Shown here piece by piece: positions 11,086 to 23,275 of a stretch of DNA of 64,000 bases. Below the pieces are notes generated by a model. The model was not told the DNA's origin. It saw only the letters and a program-made list of their open reading frames with translations, and did no database searches. Location: the NCBI GenBank assembly GCA_964059195.1, contig CAXKWD010000011.1:9874366-9938365 (forward strand). Direction: 5' to 3'. The stretch is from Ectobius pallidus (taxonomy: Eukaryota > Arthropoda > Insecta > Blattodea > Ectobiidae). The stretch's first letter is position 1, and each line of letters opens with the position of its first letter. A program made the position numbers and the translations under genes.

Positions 11086-11351
11086 CTCTAGATATTTCTT
11101 TGTTCCTGGCTGTGCACAGTGATATGCTATGATTGATGCAAACTGACCCTGAAGTACTGCCTCTGCAGATTTGTTGGCAAGAGCTGTAGAAAACACAAAT
11201 ATCTGACTCTGCTGCTGCATATACTGCGCTTCCATTGTACCAGGTTGTTTGTTGATTACATTACTAGGAAGAGGCTGGACTCCGTTCGGAGGGGGTCCTG
11301 TGTTCGGCAGTGACATTGGCAACGTCACATTTGGTTCACTACATGGATCGG
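11086..11351 (-). CDS. lgs: legless/BCL9 exon containing the HD1 (Pygopus-binding) motif
   Basis: A 266-nt minus-strand exon bounded by a good acceptor (pyrimidine-rich, ending TTTCTTTACAG) and donor GAG|GTATGT. It starts in phase 1 and ends in phase 0. The reading opens ADPCSEPNVTLPMSLP and includes QIFVFSTALANKSAEAVLQG followed by FASIIAYH. This matches HD1 of BCL9/legless, the alpha-helical segment (FST..AN.AAEAVL.G....I..FH) that binds the Pygopus PHD finger in the nuclear Wnt/beta-catenin complex. HD2, which binds beta-catenin, is not in the window and should be further left. The upstream part is low-complexity linker, as in the family. Phase fits the exon at 29131. Best alternative: another HD1-like protein, unlikely. 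Confidence 0.8.
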
Positions 11352-12697
11352 CTGTAAAGAAATAAAAAAACTTAAATAATGGCCCATCATACTTGTATTC
11401 TAGCAAAGGAACTTTCAGAAAACTTTCATGCCGAAATTGAACTTCCAACATTGTACTTTTTAGGTAGAGTGAAATAAAGACTTAATGCTAGCTTTCAGCT
11501 ACCAAAACAAACTGAGATGTACATAAAAGGGCTGTTGAAGATCAATCAAAATTTCCTTTTGAGTAGCTTCTCTATCATCTACACAGCAAGAATAAAATGT
11601 CTCTGGAATCTGAAGGACATTCATTTGAATCTCCACATTCAATCTTTTGGCTTCATTCTACTAACAGTTAAAGCTTATGAGTATGACGTATAAGTAATGT
11701 AATTTGAAACATATATACTACACATTATTTTAATTGCATTTGCTGATTCTATTTTAATTTCAAAATTTGTGAAAAGTTAAATCCTATGTATTATGGTTTG
11801 TAACACACTTAAACTTCACTTTTAAAGTTATTACATTAGGACTACCTAGTTTCAATCACCAGTTTCATCATCCTCAGCTACATCTGAAATTTGGTTGTCA
11901 GCTGTAAATGTAGAAAAAATGAAGGAAAAGTACTGTCATGTCTCAGTCGGAAATGAGAATCAAAGAAACGCAAAAATTTTGTATTATATTACTACTGTTA
12001 TTAGATTGACTTGGCACCTGCTTGGATTTGAGAGTGCAAACTACTGTTTACCCTCAATAAACAATAATATAATCCGGCAGACTGCAAAAGGAAATGCCGA
12101 AGTTTGAATCGCCAATGCCTCAGTGCCAGTATAAATTTCCGTGAGAAAAGAACATTCACACCATTACAGTTATTTACAGTTTTCACAATTATGTAAAAAT
12201 TAGTCTAAAACTTTGTGTGTACAATAATAATTTTTTATTAATAAAATATCAGTCCTGAAAAATCCACCGACCACGGTTGGGTTTGAGGCAATGACTTTCG
12301 GATCTAGAGGCAGGCACACACCACCATAGTCAACTTTCATTATATTATTATGATAACATAAAAGCTGAAATATCCACACTAACCATAATTGCTATTCGTA
12401 ATAAATCTTATGTCTATTGTAATGTTTGGAAGGCTCAAGTATCACTCGAACAGAACAATTTGAAGTATTTTAAAATGAGTATTTGTACAACTGTCAGTTT
12501 ATTTTGGAAGAAAGATTTATGCAGATCAGTTTAGCTTTAGCTTTATGATCAACTCATACAAAATTTTGAATGTTTCGACCTGTGGTATGGAAGGTTTCCT
12601 TGTAGTTAGTTATAAATCTGCATACAAATAACTTTTCAAAAATGGATGTTATTTCATTAGTTTATTAAACAGGTTGGAGGAGAAAAAAAAAATGCAC
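11352..12697. other. lgs intron; no other gene seen
   Basis: AT-rich sequence between the HD1 exon and the mini-exon. No repeat family recognised. Confidence 0.5.
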
Positions 12698-12751
12698 CTG
12701 TTTTTGGCAGTGACAAGGGCATCGTCACATTTGGTTCATTACATGGATCAG
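12698..12751 (-). CDS. lgs: Duplicated lgs mini-exon (candidate cassette exon)
   Basis: This minus-strand stretch repeats the start of the HD1 exon. It has the same acceptor (TTTTCTTTACAG), then a reading ADPCNEPNVTMPLSLPKTG, and stops resembling the exon exactly where a GT follows (ACAG|GTGCAT). It is 54 nt, in phase 1 at both ends, so inclusion would add 18 residues without shifting frame. Differences from the parent exon include synonymous and conservative changes and no stop. It could be a genuine alternative exon or a decaying partial duplication; the donor is suboptimal. No expression evidence is available here. Confidence 0.45.
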
Positions 12752-13103
12752 CTGTAAAGAAAACAAAAAGCTCAAATTAATACTTTATCCTGCAAACATC
12801 AACCTGCACATAAATGATAATTTCTGGAATCAATAGCTTTTCTTTATACTTTATATAGAAAAATCTGATAGATGGGAATTGAACCCAAGTTTTACGCTTA
12901 GTGCATTGATGCCAGAACAACTCTAAATCTGAGGAACATCAGTAGTCCCATTTCAAATTTTCCTCTAAACCCTTCTAGAACCTAGCACTTCAACAATGCA
13001 GCATAGATGCATTTAATTTTAATTATAATTGAATAAGTTATACCAGACTCCTTTGTAAGTTTAAATGCCAAAATGGTGGTATACATGGCATGGCACACAT
13101 CCT

Positions 13104-13147
<44 letters not shown>

Positions 13148-14724
13148 CTCCATATCTCCTTAACCTTGTTTTTAGAGCTTTTGGTACCATTTACTCAGAA
13201 ACTGCTTTTGATTTTTTTGCTAACATAAGCTATAGAGATCTTAAAATGAGCAGAATATTATCTTAATATATTTAATTCAAGTAGTGAAAATGTAGAACCG
13301 CATGTGTTATTTTTTTATAAAAAATCAATGAGACACAAATTATTCATTATTATTTTATTTCTTCCTGCAACACCTGCAGGCTGCCCAAGACAAGAATACC
13401 TCTAAATATATTTTAGTACCAACAACAATGGGTAAATAAAAATAGACTAAATAAATATTGAAGCATTAACAATGAATATATAAATTAATCACAATAAACT
13501 TAAAAGTAGAAGTCATGTTCCACAGATATGATTGCATGATTGCAAAAAATGGCAACAGATCCATTCAGTGCCACTGGTGATATATATCTGCAAGGATGGT
13601 TTTGTGTAGGCTGAAATTTTTGGAGAACTCAAACAGTAGTTTTGGGATGGTACCATGTGCTCCAATCATTAATCATGTTACTGTTATGGAGGTTAGATGG
13701 TATTTATCCTCGTAAATACTTAATGGTGGATTCATAGATGAATCTTTTCTTGTCATTTACTTCTTTACATGTATATATGTATACATCCCAGTCCCCGTAA
13801 TTCCACATGATGTCTTTTCAGAATCCGAAAACATTCAGAACTTACAATATACTAGCTTGGTGTAAACAGACTCACAAGATTCAAAAGTTTGGGATATTTT
13901 ATTTGCTCTTTTGGAATTTCCAGATGTAAAATACAGCACTAATAAACAATAAATTTTTCCGTCTGAATATATGAGAAGGAGCAATGAAACAAGTTTGCCA
14001 CCAATAATCCCACACTGTATTTTGTTATAATTATCAACAGGGATGGCCATTTTTCATAAATATATTGCAGAATAAGGAGAAAATGTTATATTCTGTGTTT
14101 TTTAAATGTGAATAGCTCACCAGTTTACCTACGCAAACATAGATTTTAAATGAAAAATTTTAGTTTTAAAAGCAAATTTTGAATTTCAAATGAAAAATTT
14201 ACCTTCTTTAACAGACTATATATTTTTTCGGAAAAGTTGTGCAATGACCAATGAGAACACTGGTTACTGAAAACAACGTGGATAGTTTGAATGATAGAAC
14301 TAAAAGAGTTACCTTTTCAATGAACAAAGATTGAAATGTATTTCTAAATCATTTACTCTTAGGGGAAGAGCAAACTAACCAGAATTAAGTTATCTATGTG
14401 TTTAAGCATTTAAGTACAGTACAATATACTTACAGTATTCCACCTTAAAAATATTTACTTTACTATATTTGAAAGTGTGGTAAGGTTTGAGAAATTTCCT
14501 TTTGGCGAGTTGTAATAAGATTAATATTTTATTAGAACAACAAAAGGTTTTGGAAACAATGACAAGCTGCAACCAAAGTACATGTTGAAGACTGTTATTT
14601 TAAATCCTTGACATTATTACTTCATTAATAATTTACATATTTACATAACTATTGACATAAACAGAAAATTACTACCCCAATATGAGGCAAGACTCACAAA
14701 TGAAGGGGAACGTAAACGAAAGAG
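12752..14724. other. lgs intron; no gene seen
   Basis: AT-rich sequence with a long T tract (13107-13147). A B-box-like GGTTCAATTCCC on the minus strand near 12895 may be a SINE scrap, but no body is evident. Confidence 0.4.
13107..13147. repeat. Poly-T tract of about 41 bases
   Basis: Uninterrupted T run, equivalent to a poly-A tail on the minus strand. I could not identify a retrocopied body to its right. Confidence 0.9.
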
Positions 14725-15664
14725 TAGGGTGACTAGAATTTCACACACAAAAATCAGGACCCAATCATTAAAAGTGATCATGACACACTAGATGTACTTT
14801 TTTCCCCATCTAACTTACATAATGGATCATAAGGAAGTTTTATAGCAACCGCTTTAATGCTAATATACCCTCTTTATTGGGTGCAACTCACAAATGAAAT
14901 AATATGCCTTTAACTAAAAATACATTTATTTCCTTTTAATTATTTTTACTATTAATTCATATTAGCCGAGTTATATCTAGTAGAGACACCAAATTGAAAA
15001 TATTATTGAAAGGGGATGCCAAAATTGGATTGTTAGCAGTTATAAAAAGCGATCCCTATACAGGCCATGGAGGTCCAGTGGGTTCCAGGAGGTTGAGGAT
15101 CCCAGATTTTGGACATTCGGCACATGAAGGTGGTGAGGTTGTCAGCCTTACGCACCGGCCGCCTTTATCCCCAGGATTGCTCCTGGTATCATTTCTGTTA
15201 GAGGCTGAGTCGACCCCAGGGCCATAGTGCCACCAGAAGGATTAAACCATTTGAAAAATCTCAACGACCTCATCGGGAATCGAGCCCGCGAACTTCCGGT
15301 TTGTAGCGCAGCGCCTCAACCACTATGCTACGGTGTACCCCTTAGTAGTTAGTAGTTATAGATAACCTAAAATTTGATGAGGGAGGGGCCCCAAAAGTCG
15401 GAGCTTATGCTACATAGTATTAATAATGTTCACTGTTTGTTACAATAAGACACTAAAACAACACAGTGTTGTTATGATTATGAATCTGTTAAAGGAGCTA
15501 ATGAGATTTGGTTGCCAATATGGACATTAGTTTTACCTTGGTAATTCCCTTTCAATCACAAAAGCAGGATATTTATGAGATTTCCAAACCCGTTTCACAA
15601 GCCACAGGATAAGGAGTTAAAAAAAAGGAATATCCTGCAAAAAGCAGGAAATATGATCACCCTA
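14725..15664. mobile_element. hAT-like non-autonomous element, family H copy 1
   Basis: The left end (TAGGGTGACTAGAATTTC) is matched in inverted form by the right end (GATCACCCTA), and the inside matches, in opposite orientation, the element at 40318-41437. Shared blocks include AAAAATCAGGACCC-like and GATCATGACACACTAGA. The TAGGG start fits hAT termini. The flanks CGAAAGAG and TGGAGGAG match at 5 of 8 positions, a plausible decayed 8-bp duplication. It carries a nested family A SINE. Confidence 0.5.
15045..15348 (-). mobile_element. tRNA-derived SINE, family A copy 2
   Basis: Full-length relative of the SINE at 1772-2067 with the same head (minus-strand B box GGGCTCGATTCCC) and body. The flanks carry TTAGCAGTTATA (15033-15044) and TTAGTAGTTATA (15349-15360), a 12-bp target duplication with one mismatch. 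It sits inside the hAT-like element and is therefore younger than it. Confidence 0.85.
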
Positions 15665-17668
15665 TGGAGGAGGAATGTGACATTTTAAGAATAAAATAAC
15701 TGGAGTTATTGTTGTGGTTGAAGGAAATAATATGTGTTTTTTGACACTGACAGCAGCTCTCTAGACTCTTATTTACAGAGTTACCTCTATCGAGGAGGTA
15801 TGTGGCCACAAGAAAGTACATTTCCAGAGGATGGAGAAGGTTTGAAACATTACATATTGAGACAAACCCCCTTCATGCACTCATGCAGAGAATCACCTCT
15901 GTAATATTCCTCCTTCAAGAAGTGAGGTCAAACCCACGAAGACAGTGGCCTTAGCTAGCTTATGCCCTAACAATTGCCCCACACAGTGTTCTCAGGCACT
16001 TACAAAGTCTAAACTTCAAAAACTTTAGAAAAATTCAAGATACAATTTAAAATTTTGGGAAGGAGGAGGGATGCACAAAAATATTTTCATAAACTTTTTA
16101 AACAAGTATTTACACACTTAATCATGTCATATTAAAAAACTACCATTCCTAGTAGTAGCACACCTTAGTAAGAATTTATCAAATGAGAAGCCCCCCCCCA
16201 AAAGAAAAACCTGCGTAACAAAACTTTAAGGTCAAATACCTCAAAACTAATTTTTGTTGCAAACCTCCTTAATCCACTACTTTATCAGAGGTTGCTGTAA
16301 CACTGATGACTGTTCTACAGATTAACTAAATCTCAACAAAATTGTGTCATACCATATACCAAAGGCATTTCTAATTATCTCATAACATTACTAATGGTCC
16401 AATTTTAAATATGAATTAGACTAGTTGTATGTTGATACTAATTTTTATAATAATGAATTTTATGAAAACTTTAAATGTGTCTTACATGATGTATTAATAA
16501 GTTAGTGTGTTCTCAAATGCACATTTATGGTTTACTTATTATTATTTCACTGTGAAATTCCAATTTATTCGTTACATATATATATAATGTGTTTTTATTT
16601 TGTATGTTATTTAATTGTGAATAAATAATTGATTAAATTTACGCTAAAAAATTGAAGACATGCCTGCAAAAAATGGCTAACTCACATTTTTGTAAGGTGA
16701 AGAGCAATAGTGTTTCATGAATGAATTAGGCTGGAACATTAACAAGTTATTTTTTATAATTTCTCTAATTCAAGCTTCATGCATACATACATATTGAATC
16801 AATTTTTTCTTTATTAAAGCTCAGACCAAGACAAATAGCGGAAAAAAAAAACATGTGGGTTAGCCTGTTTCTGCGGGCTTGTCGTCAATTGTATCATAAT
16901 ATTTACCACCTGCTAATCACTGTTTCAATGTGTCAATTCTTACCTAATACCAATTGTGTGCAATTGGGGCACAACTTGACCAAGGAGACTGGTAAATACA
17001 AAGGCATGGCTAATGAATTCAACAAGCACCACAAATGGCTTTCAATACACTGACTTGCAAATCAGATTTACAATAAACAGCTAGCTTTACTTGAACTGGA
17101 CATGGATAAAAAGGCTATAAATATGTCATAAACTTACGTAAATGGAAAAGAAAACATTTATCACCATTAACATCTGTAGTGTAACAGCCCATTAATATAA
17201 TATCACTATAATAAAGAAGCTAAATCTGAAAAGAGGTCTACATAAGGTATTTAATGAAAAGCTATTTCTCCTTAAGAACACACTTTACAGATAATTGAAC
17301 TGAAAGTTATATGTTCCCTGATAAAGATAGTTGTCATAAAATTACACTAAGGCAGTCACTTAAAAATCTCATCAGCACTATACAATGGAAAGTAACACAA
17401 GTCAGGTAAATACAGGGCAGTAAGACTTGTAGTTTCTTTTCCCTTACTATTATTTTTCCTTACTATCATTACTAAGAATCAGGATAAGACACATTTTCCT
17501 GGATTTGATATCTATTATGGTATTAAATCAAAAAGACAACTGTATATTTCTGATTACTCTCAGATTTCTTTACAGAGCATGCAAATAGGTAACGAAGACC
17601 TGTTCCTAAAACTGTATGTATTTCAAGTATTTAAGGTATACAGGGACTATGTAAATTCTGCAAATATA
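15665..17668. other. lgs intron; no gene seen
   Basis: AT-rich DNA with short homopolymers. ORFs are short and unrecognisable. Confidence 0.45.
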
Positions 17669-18327
17669 CAGTCGAATTTGGTTAATTCGACGTTGGATAA
17701 TTCAAAATATTGTATAATTCGAATAAATGTATGTTAAAAAAATTGCAATTAATTCAAATTTTTAAAGTATAATTTGGCTAAATCAAAGCCAAAATTTGTC
17801 TCATGTTAATGTTGTAAGGATTCCAAGAGTTCATTGCTTCCAGGAATTCCACAAGAATTCTCTATTTTGCTGAAGAACCCTAGTCGCAGGTACCATACCA
17901 AAGTGTATTTTTAACCACCGTTATCTTCCTCCTGCTAAATTGATGTTCAATGGAATGCGAAGTTCAACCCCTCCGCTACAGTCTTGGAGGGATTCAACAC
18001 TTCTGCGAAAATTTTAGTGTTCATTCTATCCTCAAAGTGTGACTGTGTTTGAAAATGTCAAAGCGTGGAGCATACACCAGTTCCTTTATTAAATTTAGGG
18101 TTACAGTTTTAGTGTGGAAAAAATGGATTCATTTAACATCATAACAACAGGATGGCAGTCATTAAGGTAAGATTTGCTATACAATTATTATTTATTGCAA
18201 TGAGTTTATTTTTAATATTTTTACGGCATTTTCGTTTAAAAAAGTCACAGTTTTGGTTAATTCGAAATTTGGATAGTTCAATTTTTTTCTAATTCCCCTT
18301 GGGGTTCGAATTACTAAGAGTCCACTG
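17669..18327 (+). mobile_element. pogo/Tigger-like deletion derivative
   Basis: The ends are CAGTCGAATTTGG... and ...CTAAGAGTCCACTG, an imperfect terminal inverted repeat starting CAGTSGA, flanked by TA on both sides (17667-17668, 18328-18329). Inside, an ATG context reads MSKRGAYTSSF, reminiscent of the start of Tigger/CENP-B-type transposases, but the frame is lost quickly. A 659-bp non-autonomous remnant. Confidence 0.65.
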
Positions 18328-18372
18328 TAAACATATTTATAATGTACTACATATATAATAGATGACATTAAA

Positions 18373-19075
18373 AGTCATTCCACACCAAATCAACCAATGG
18401 TCCAAACATCACATCATCAGATTGTTACGATTTTTTAATATGAGGCAGTATTAGCTGAGTAGGTACAAAATGTAGATTTTTACCTTTTTTGGACTTATAG
18501 TTTTTGAGATAAAAATTTTTGTAAAATTACATAATGACAGTTTTTAGGAACGTTTTGATATATTAAAAAGCATGTAACTCAAAAACGGTTGGTCCTAGAA
18601 AGCTCAAATTTGTACCATTCTTTTTAGAATTACAAGGGCTTTAATTTGACATGTAACTTGACTGTATCACATCACTGTATATTTCTTCCAAAAACTCAAA
18701 AAGTTTTTTTTATCAAAAACTTAAAATCGGGATTTTTAATTTTTATGAAAAAAATATATTTTATTCTAAACCTCTTTAGTAAGTTGTGTACAAATTTTCA
18801 TGATGGCATTTTTCTGGTTTCATACTAAAATTAATTTTTATATGAATTGAGGCATATAGAAATTCTGGTAAATTCATTCATTGTTATTCTATTAAAAATT
18901 AATCATACTGTTGTAATTAAACTTACTCTAATACTAATTTACTTTTTTCATTAGGGCCTGTACCCTAAAAGTTTGTTTGAAAAAAGTTATGATGATGGTC
19001 CATATGGTAAAATAACAACTGGAACTAACAGGCCTTACTGAATCAGTGACATGTTTCTTTCCTCCTGTTGAAAAT
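18373..19075. repeat. Left long terminal inverted repeat of the 3.5-kb transposon
   Basis: About 700 bp, AT-rich, matched in reverse complement by 21137-21861; the inner boundary is the CCTCCTGTTGAAA / TTTCAACAGGAGG pair. Confidence 0.85.
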
Positions 19076-19150
19076 TGATATGTTATCTATTTTATTAAAA
19101 GACAGTTAAACTTACTTTAAATCATGGAACAATTTTCATTACACTCTAAA

Positions 19151-20937
19151 TCAGTAGAGGTGGTTTTTCTTCTTTGCCAAAACTTGTGTCGCTTTGGCCA
19201 TCTCCTCCGCTGGAACTTGGTAGGTTCTACCTGTTGCTTTGCACAAAACATAGTTCATTGGCACTGCTAGGGTATCTGTTCTTATAGGATATGTGAATGA
19301 TGGTGATGGTCCTTTTGGATGAAGAAAGGAAACATGAATTTTCTTTTCAAAATCATCTTTTGAGTCAACATGCACCAACCACCACTCTTTATCATAAGCA
19401 CAAGCAACAAGACCCACAACATCTTCAAATGGAATGTCTTCATCACCAGGGCTGATCAGTACTCTATGTGTTTCTGAATCATCAGAAAATGAGTATACTT
19501 TGGTTTTTACCCTATTTAGGTCTAGAGGAATGAAGGCATGAAATTTCTGGGTCCCCGAGATTGCCACAGCTTCTTCAAACCTTGATTTCAGACCTTTTTC
19601 TTCATCAGAATACTCTTCATTGGTTGTGTAGAAAAATGTGATGGATGGTAAATGTTGCACACCCCACTGAAAAAGCTGAAAAGGTGTTAAAATTTGATTT
19701 TCTAATGGATTTTGGAGGCTGGCTTTGGCGGCCCCCTACTCCATCACAAACTCCCTTTCCATGTGATGTAGCATAAAAATGCCACTCAGCTTCAAGTCCA
19801 TCAAAGTCCTCTTTGTGATAGCAGAGGTTCAGAAAATTCTTACTATTTTTGTATTGCGCAGCTGAAATGTCTGAAAAATAGTACAGCTTTTTCAAGTTTG
19901 GTAGATAATTTCTTAGATATAGCATTAATTTTTTCTGGAAAGCATGAATAAGAACAGTATTGTGTGCTAGGCAATCTGATATAAATACAAAGGTCCAGTT
20001 AACTAGCTCTTGTTTTCCTGTTTCTTGATTTCTTTCCTTGAAATATATTACAAAAGGGTGCACAGTAGCCATAGAATTGTTCCAATGAAACCCTTGAGCC
20101 TCATCTTGTAGAACAAATGAATAAATTTCGGCAAAATCACAAGTTACTACAGCTTCATTTTCTTCCAATGAGGATTTTGTTTCAGAGAAGAAAAATGATT
20201 GTTGTTTTGCAATAAAATCATATTTTTTAAGATTACTCAATTGACTGCAAAATTCTTGGATGAACTCATCAACTGGTTTTTTAAATGTTTCGAAATTACA
20301 CCTGTCTACAGTAATCCACTGTTTATAAGGTAATGTTGTCAATCATTTCCTCCTCGAAACACTCGGTTAAAGCTTCCTTAAAGTCCTCAATTGTGGGACA
20401 ATAGTCACATTCATTTAGGAAGCATGCCTGTAATGGTGGATTGCACATAACTTTAGCCATACATTCCTTGTAACTCGTTAGAGGACTGTCAGATCCAGGC
20501 AGTGTTAGTTTATTTAATCTTCCTCCTGAAAACATGAGCTTCATATTCTGGTGTGCAGTGCACACACACACAGATTGAGTGCCAGTGGCACCAGCAATAA
20601 TACAGTTCTTGGGCCTCAGTTCTGCAAACTTCGAAAAGCCAATTTTTAAATCAGGGAAATTTGATTTGAAAAGTTTGTAAATTTCACGCAAATTTCCCAA
20701 AATCAACCTTTTTTGAACATGGATTGGCTTTCCTTCGATCCATGGGACATAATCTTTTTTCCCAGACATGTGCCTACTCACTTCATCATTATTATAAAAT
20801 TCCTTTACCAAAACAGCTGTTTCGGGAGGTAGAGTTTTTCCAGGTTTTGGGTCAGGAGTCGATAGTATCCCCTTTTCTTCAAGAAGTTCTTTTGCTTTCC
20901 TTGCCATATAGTTACTAATACCAAATTCACATTCCAT
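19151..20937 (-). pseudogene. Frameshifted transposase of the 3.5-kb TIR transposon
   Basis: Three consecutive minus-strand frames read as one protein of roughly 590 residues. Part 1 (20323-20937) holds a helix-turn-helix-like start (ISNYMARKAKELLEEKGIL) and a cysteine cluster (CFLNECDYC). Part 2 (from 20342) holds candidate acidic catalytic residues: D in VVTCDF, D in YYFSDISAAQYKN, E in AEWHFYATSHGKG, then CDGVGG. Part 3 resumes near 19737 (AAKASLQNP) and runs to 19151. One frameshift lies near 20330 and another, with a small deletion, just after GVGG. It resembles a transposase family I recall as uncharacterised proteins in arthropods and cnidarians. The copy is inactive. Confidence 0.7.
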
Positions 20938-21136
20938 TCTTGCACAAGACCAACGTTTAGGTAAAAAAATCTACAGGCCTATATATAAAGTTATTTTGCC
21001 AGTTTTATTCTTAATTGAACAGTTATAATTAACATTTCATATCATAAAATAATTAAATACGGTAGGCTAAAAGGCACTTATAAAAATGACACAATGACTG
21101 TAGTGAGAAAGAACTGCTGACTGAGGGGTTGCAAGT

Positions 21137-21861
21137 TTCAACAGGAGGAAAGAAACATGTCACTGATTCAGTAACTCTTGTTAGTTCCAATTGTTATTTT
21201 ACCATATGGACCATCATCATCCTATTATATAGACCTAACTTTTATCAAATAAACTTTTAGGGTATAGGCCCTAATGTAAAAAAAGTAAATTAGTATTAGA
21301 GTAAGCTTAATTACAACAGTATGATTAATTTTTAATAGAATAACCATGAATGAATTTACCAGAATTTCTATATGCCTCAATTCATATAAAAATTAATTTT
21401 AGTAAGAAACCAGAAAAATGCCATCATGAAAATTTGTACACAACTTACTAAAGAGGTTTAGAATAAAATATATTTTTTTCATAAAAATTAAAAATTCCGA
21501 TTTTAAGTTTTTGATTAAAAAAATTTGAGTTTTTGGAAGAAATATACAGTGATGTGATACAGTCAAGTTACATGTCAAATTAAAGCCCTTGTAATTCTAA
21601 AAAGAATGGTACAAATTTTAGCTTTCTTGGACAACCCGTTTTTGAGTTACATGCTTTTTAATATCTCAAAACGTTCTTGAAAACTGTCATTCTGTAATCT
21701 TTCAAAAACGTATAACTCCAAAACGAAAGGTCGAAAAAAATTAAAACTTTGCACTTTTGGTCATAGTGATGAACAGAACACAATCACTGAATATGAGCCA
21801 TTTTTAAAACCTCAAGGTTAAAAATTATATTTTTATTGGTTGATTTGATATGGAATGACCC
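21137..21861. repeat. Right long terminal inverted repeat of the 3.5-kb transposon
   Basis: Reverse complement of 18373-19075 with scattered mismatches; ends GGTTGATTTGATATGGAATGACC. Confidence 0.85.
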
Positions 21862-21866
21862 TAATA

Positions 21867-23136
21867 CAGGGTGCGGCATAAAGAACGCCCCGATTACAGA
21901 AGGCAAGTATATCCAAACCCAATAAAATATGAAAAAACTTATGTAATTCTTTGAAAGTACACATGATGCCAATTACATCAATGTGTTTTGAAGAGAACAT
22001 CATTCATATTGTTTATACACTAATTGAGCCTCTCTCGTTAGTTGTCCATGACTCTCATTGTCATTTCGGGCAGAACAGCAGCAAATTCCTGTTGGATTGC
22101 CTCCTTAAGAGCTTCCAAAGTTTGGGGACGATGTTGGTACAAATAGGCTTTCAGATGTTCCCAGAGAGAAAAGTTGCAAGGTGTCAAATCTGGTGAAAGC
22201 AGCGGCCACCCGATATCACCACACAAGGAGATAACATGTCCAGGAAACATTTGTCCAAGAATTCCTAGTGAAGCATCAGATGTATGGGATGTTGCACCAT
22301 CTTGTTGGAACCAGACATTCTGTGCACCATATTCATTGAAAATGTGTAGCAGACGAGACCGCAGAAACGTCTGCAGCATGACACAATACCGAGCTGTTCA
22401 CAGTAGCAGTTCTACTGTCCTCTTTGAAAAAATATGGACCCAACACACCAAATTTATGAACAGCACCCCACACATTCACTTTGGGATCATGGAGTGGTCG
22501 TTGGTGAAGTTCTCGAGGGTTAATGTCAGACCAGTATCAGAAATTTTGAGTTATCAACTGTGCCTGAAATGTGAAAATTTGCCTCATCCAAAAAAATGAC
22601 AATGTCGGTGGGTTCAATGATACAATCTTGTACGCGTTTCAAAGTCTCCTTCCAGGAGCTTATGTGCAATCACAATTTTGTAAGGATGCATTTTCAGATC
22701 TCGGTGTATAATTCACCTGACACTTCGATCAGATAACCGCAGTGCAACCACTTGTTTCCGAGCAGAACGGCGGGGAGATTGTTGAAACGAAGCTCTAACA
22801 ATGCCCATGTTTGCTGGTCCTGTTGAGGTCCGAGGTCTGCCTGGAGATATACGTCTCAATGCAGAACTTGTTTCTCTGAAGTTAGACACCCAACGGTATA
22901 ATGTTTTTTTGTCAGGAACAGGGTCCTGTCTTTGGAGTCCGAAATGTATGCGAAAGGCATGCTGCGTTGCTGTTGGCGATTTGCCATTTTGAATAAACTG
23001 TTCTACGGCATAAGCGCGATGCACTCCTGACCAAGCCATGGTCTAAACTAAAACGGCACGTAAATGGCTGATCGGTAATATTCACCTCGCCCCTCTACCC
23101 CCTCCCACCACGTAGATATCTATTTGCCGCACCTTG
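21867..23136 (-). mobile_element. Tc1/mariner-superfamily transposon, inactive
   Basis: The ends are CAGGGTGCGGCATAAAG and, inverted, CAAGGTGCGGCAAATAG. TA dinucleotides flank both sides (21865-21866, 23137-23138). Length is 1270 bp, typical for mariner-type elements. It encodes the broken transposase described separately. It landed 5 bases from the right end of the neighbouring long-TIR transposon. Confidence 0.85.
22038..23039 (-). pseudogene. Tc1/mariner-type DDE transposase, broken
   Basis: The N-terminal part (22713-23039) reads MAWSGVHRAYAVEQFIQNG and continues into a helix-turn-helix region of the type used by insect mariner-like transposases, with a GRPRTSTG linker. The catalytic region survives in pieces. 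LDEANFHISG (first Asp) lies between 22380 and 22712 with frameshifts and stops. FQQDGATSH (second Asp) and SPDLTPCNFSLW (third Asp, about 36 residues on) lie in 22038-22379. The last segment (EHLKAYLYQ to the C-terminus) is open. Several disablements make it a pseudogene. Confidence 0.85.
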
Positions 23137-23176
23137 TATTTCGAGAAAAATTACTAATTTCTGGAATGGGTCACTG

Positions 23177-23177
23177 A

Positions 23178-23248
<71 letters not shown>

Positions 23249-23275
23249 TCATCGTCATCATCATCCTTCTTCTTT
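23177..23275. repeat. Compound microsatellite (ATT)n(ACT)n(ATC)n
   Basis: Long ATT run, then ACT run, then ATC units, followed by TTG/ATG-rich degenerate sequence to about 23400. Confidence 0.9.

Larger units (their letters stand above)
18372..21861 (-). mobile_element. DNA transposon with about 700-bp terminal inverted repeats
   Basis: The left terminal repeat (about 18373-19075) and the right one (about 21137-21861) are inverted copies of each other with high identity. Both start (R)GTCATTCCAYAYCAAATCAACC. They enclose a single-strand set of transposase frames at 19151-20937. Target duplication is unclear: the flanks are ATTA on the left and TAAT on the right. The superfamily is not settled; a Sola-like or other minor cut-and-paste group is possible. 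A Tc1/mariner element abuts its right end. Confidence 0.8.

Noticed and set aside
13107..13147. Poly-T tract as the tail of a processed retrogene on the minus strand
   Set aside because: No recognisable coding body or target duplication beside it.
22174..22599. 141-codon plus-strand ORF
   Set aside because: Antisense shadow of the broken Tc1/mariner transposase.
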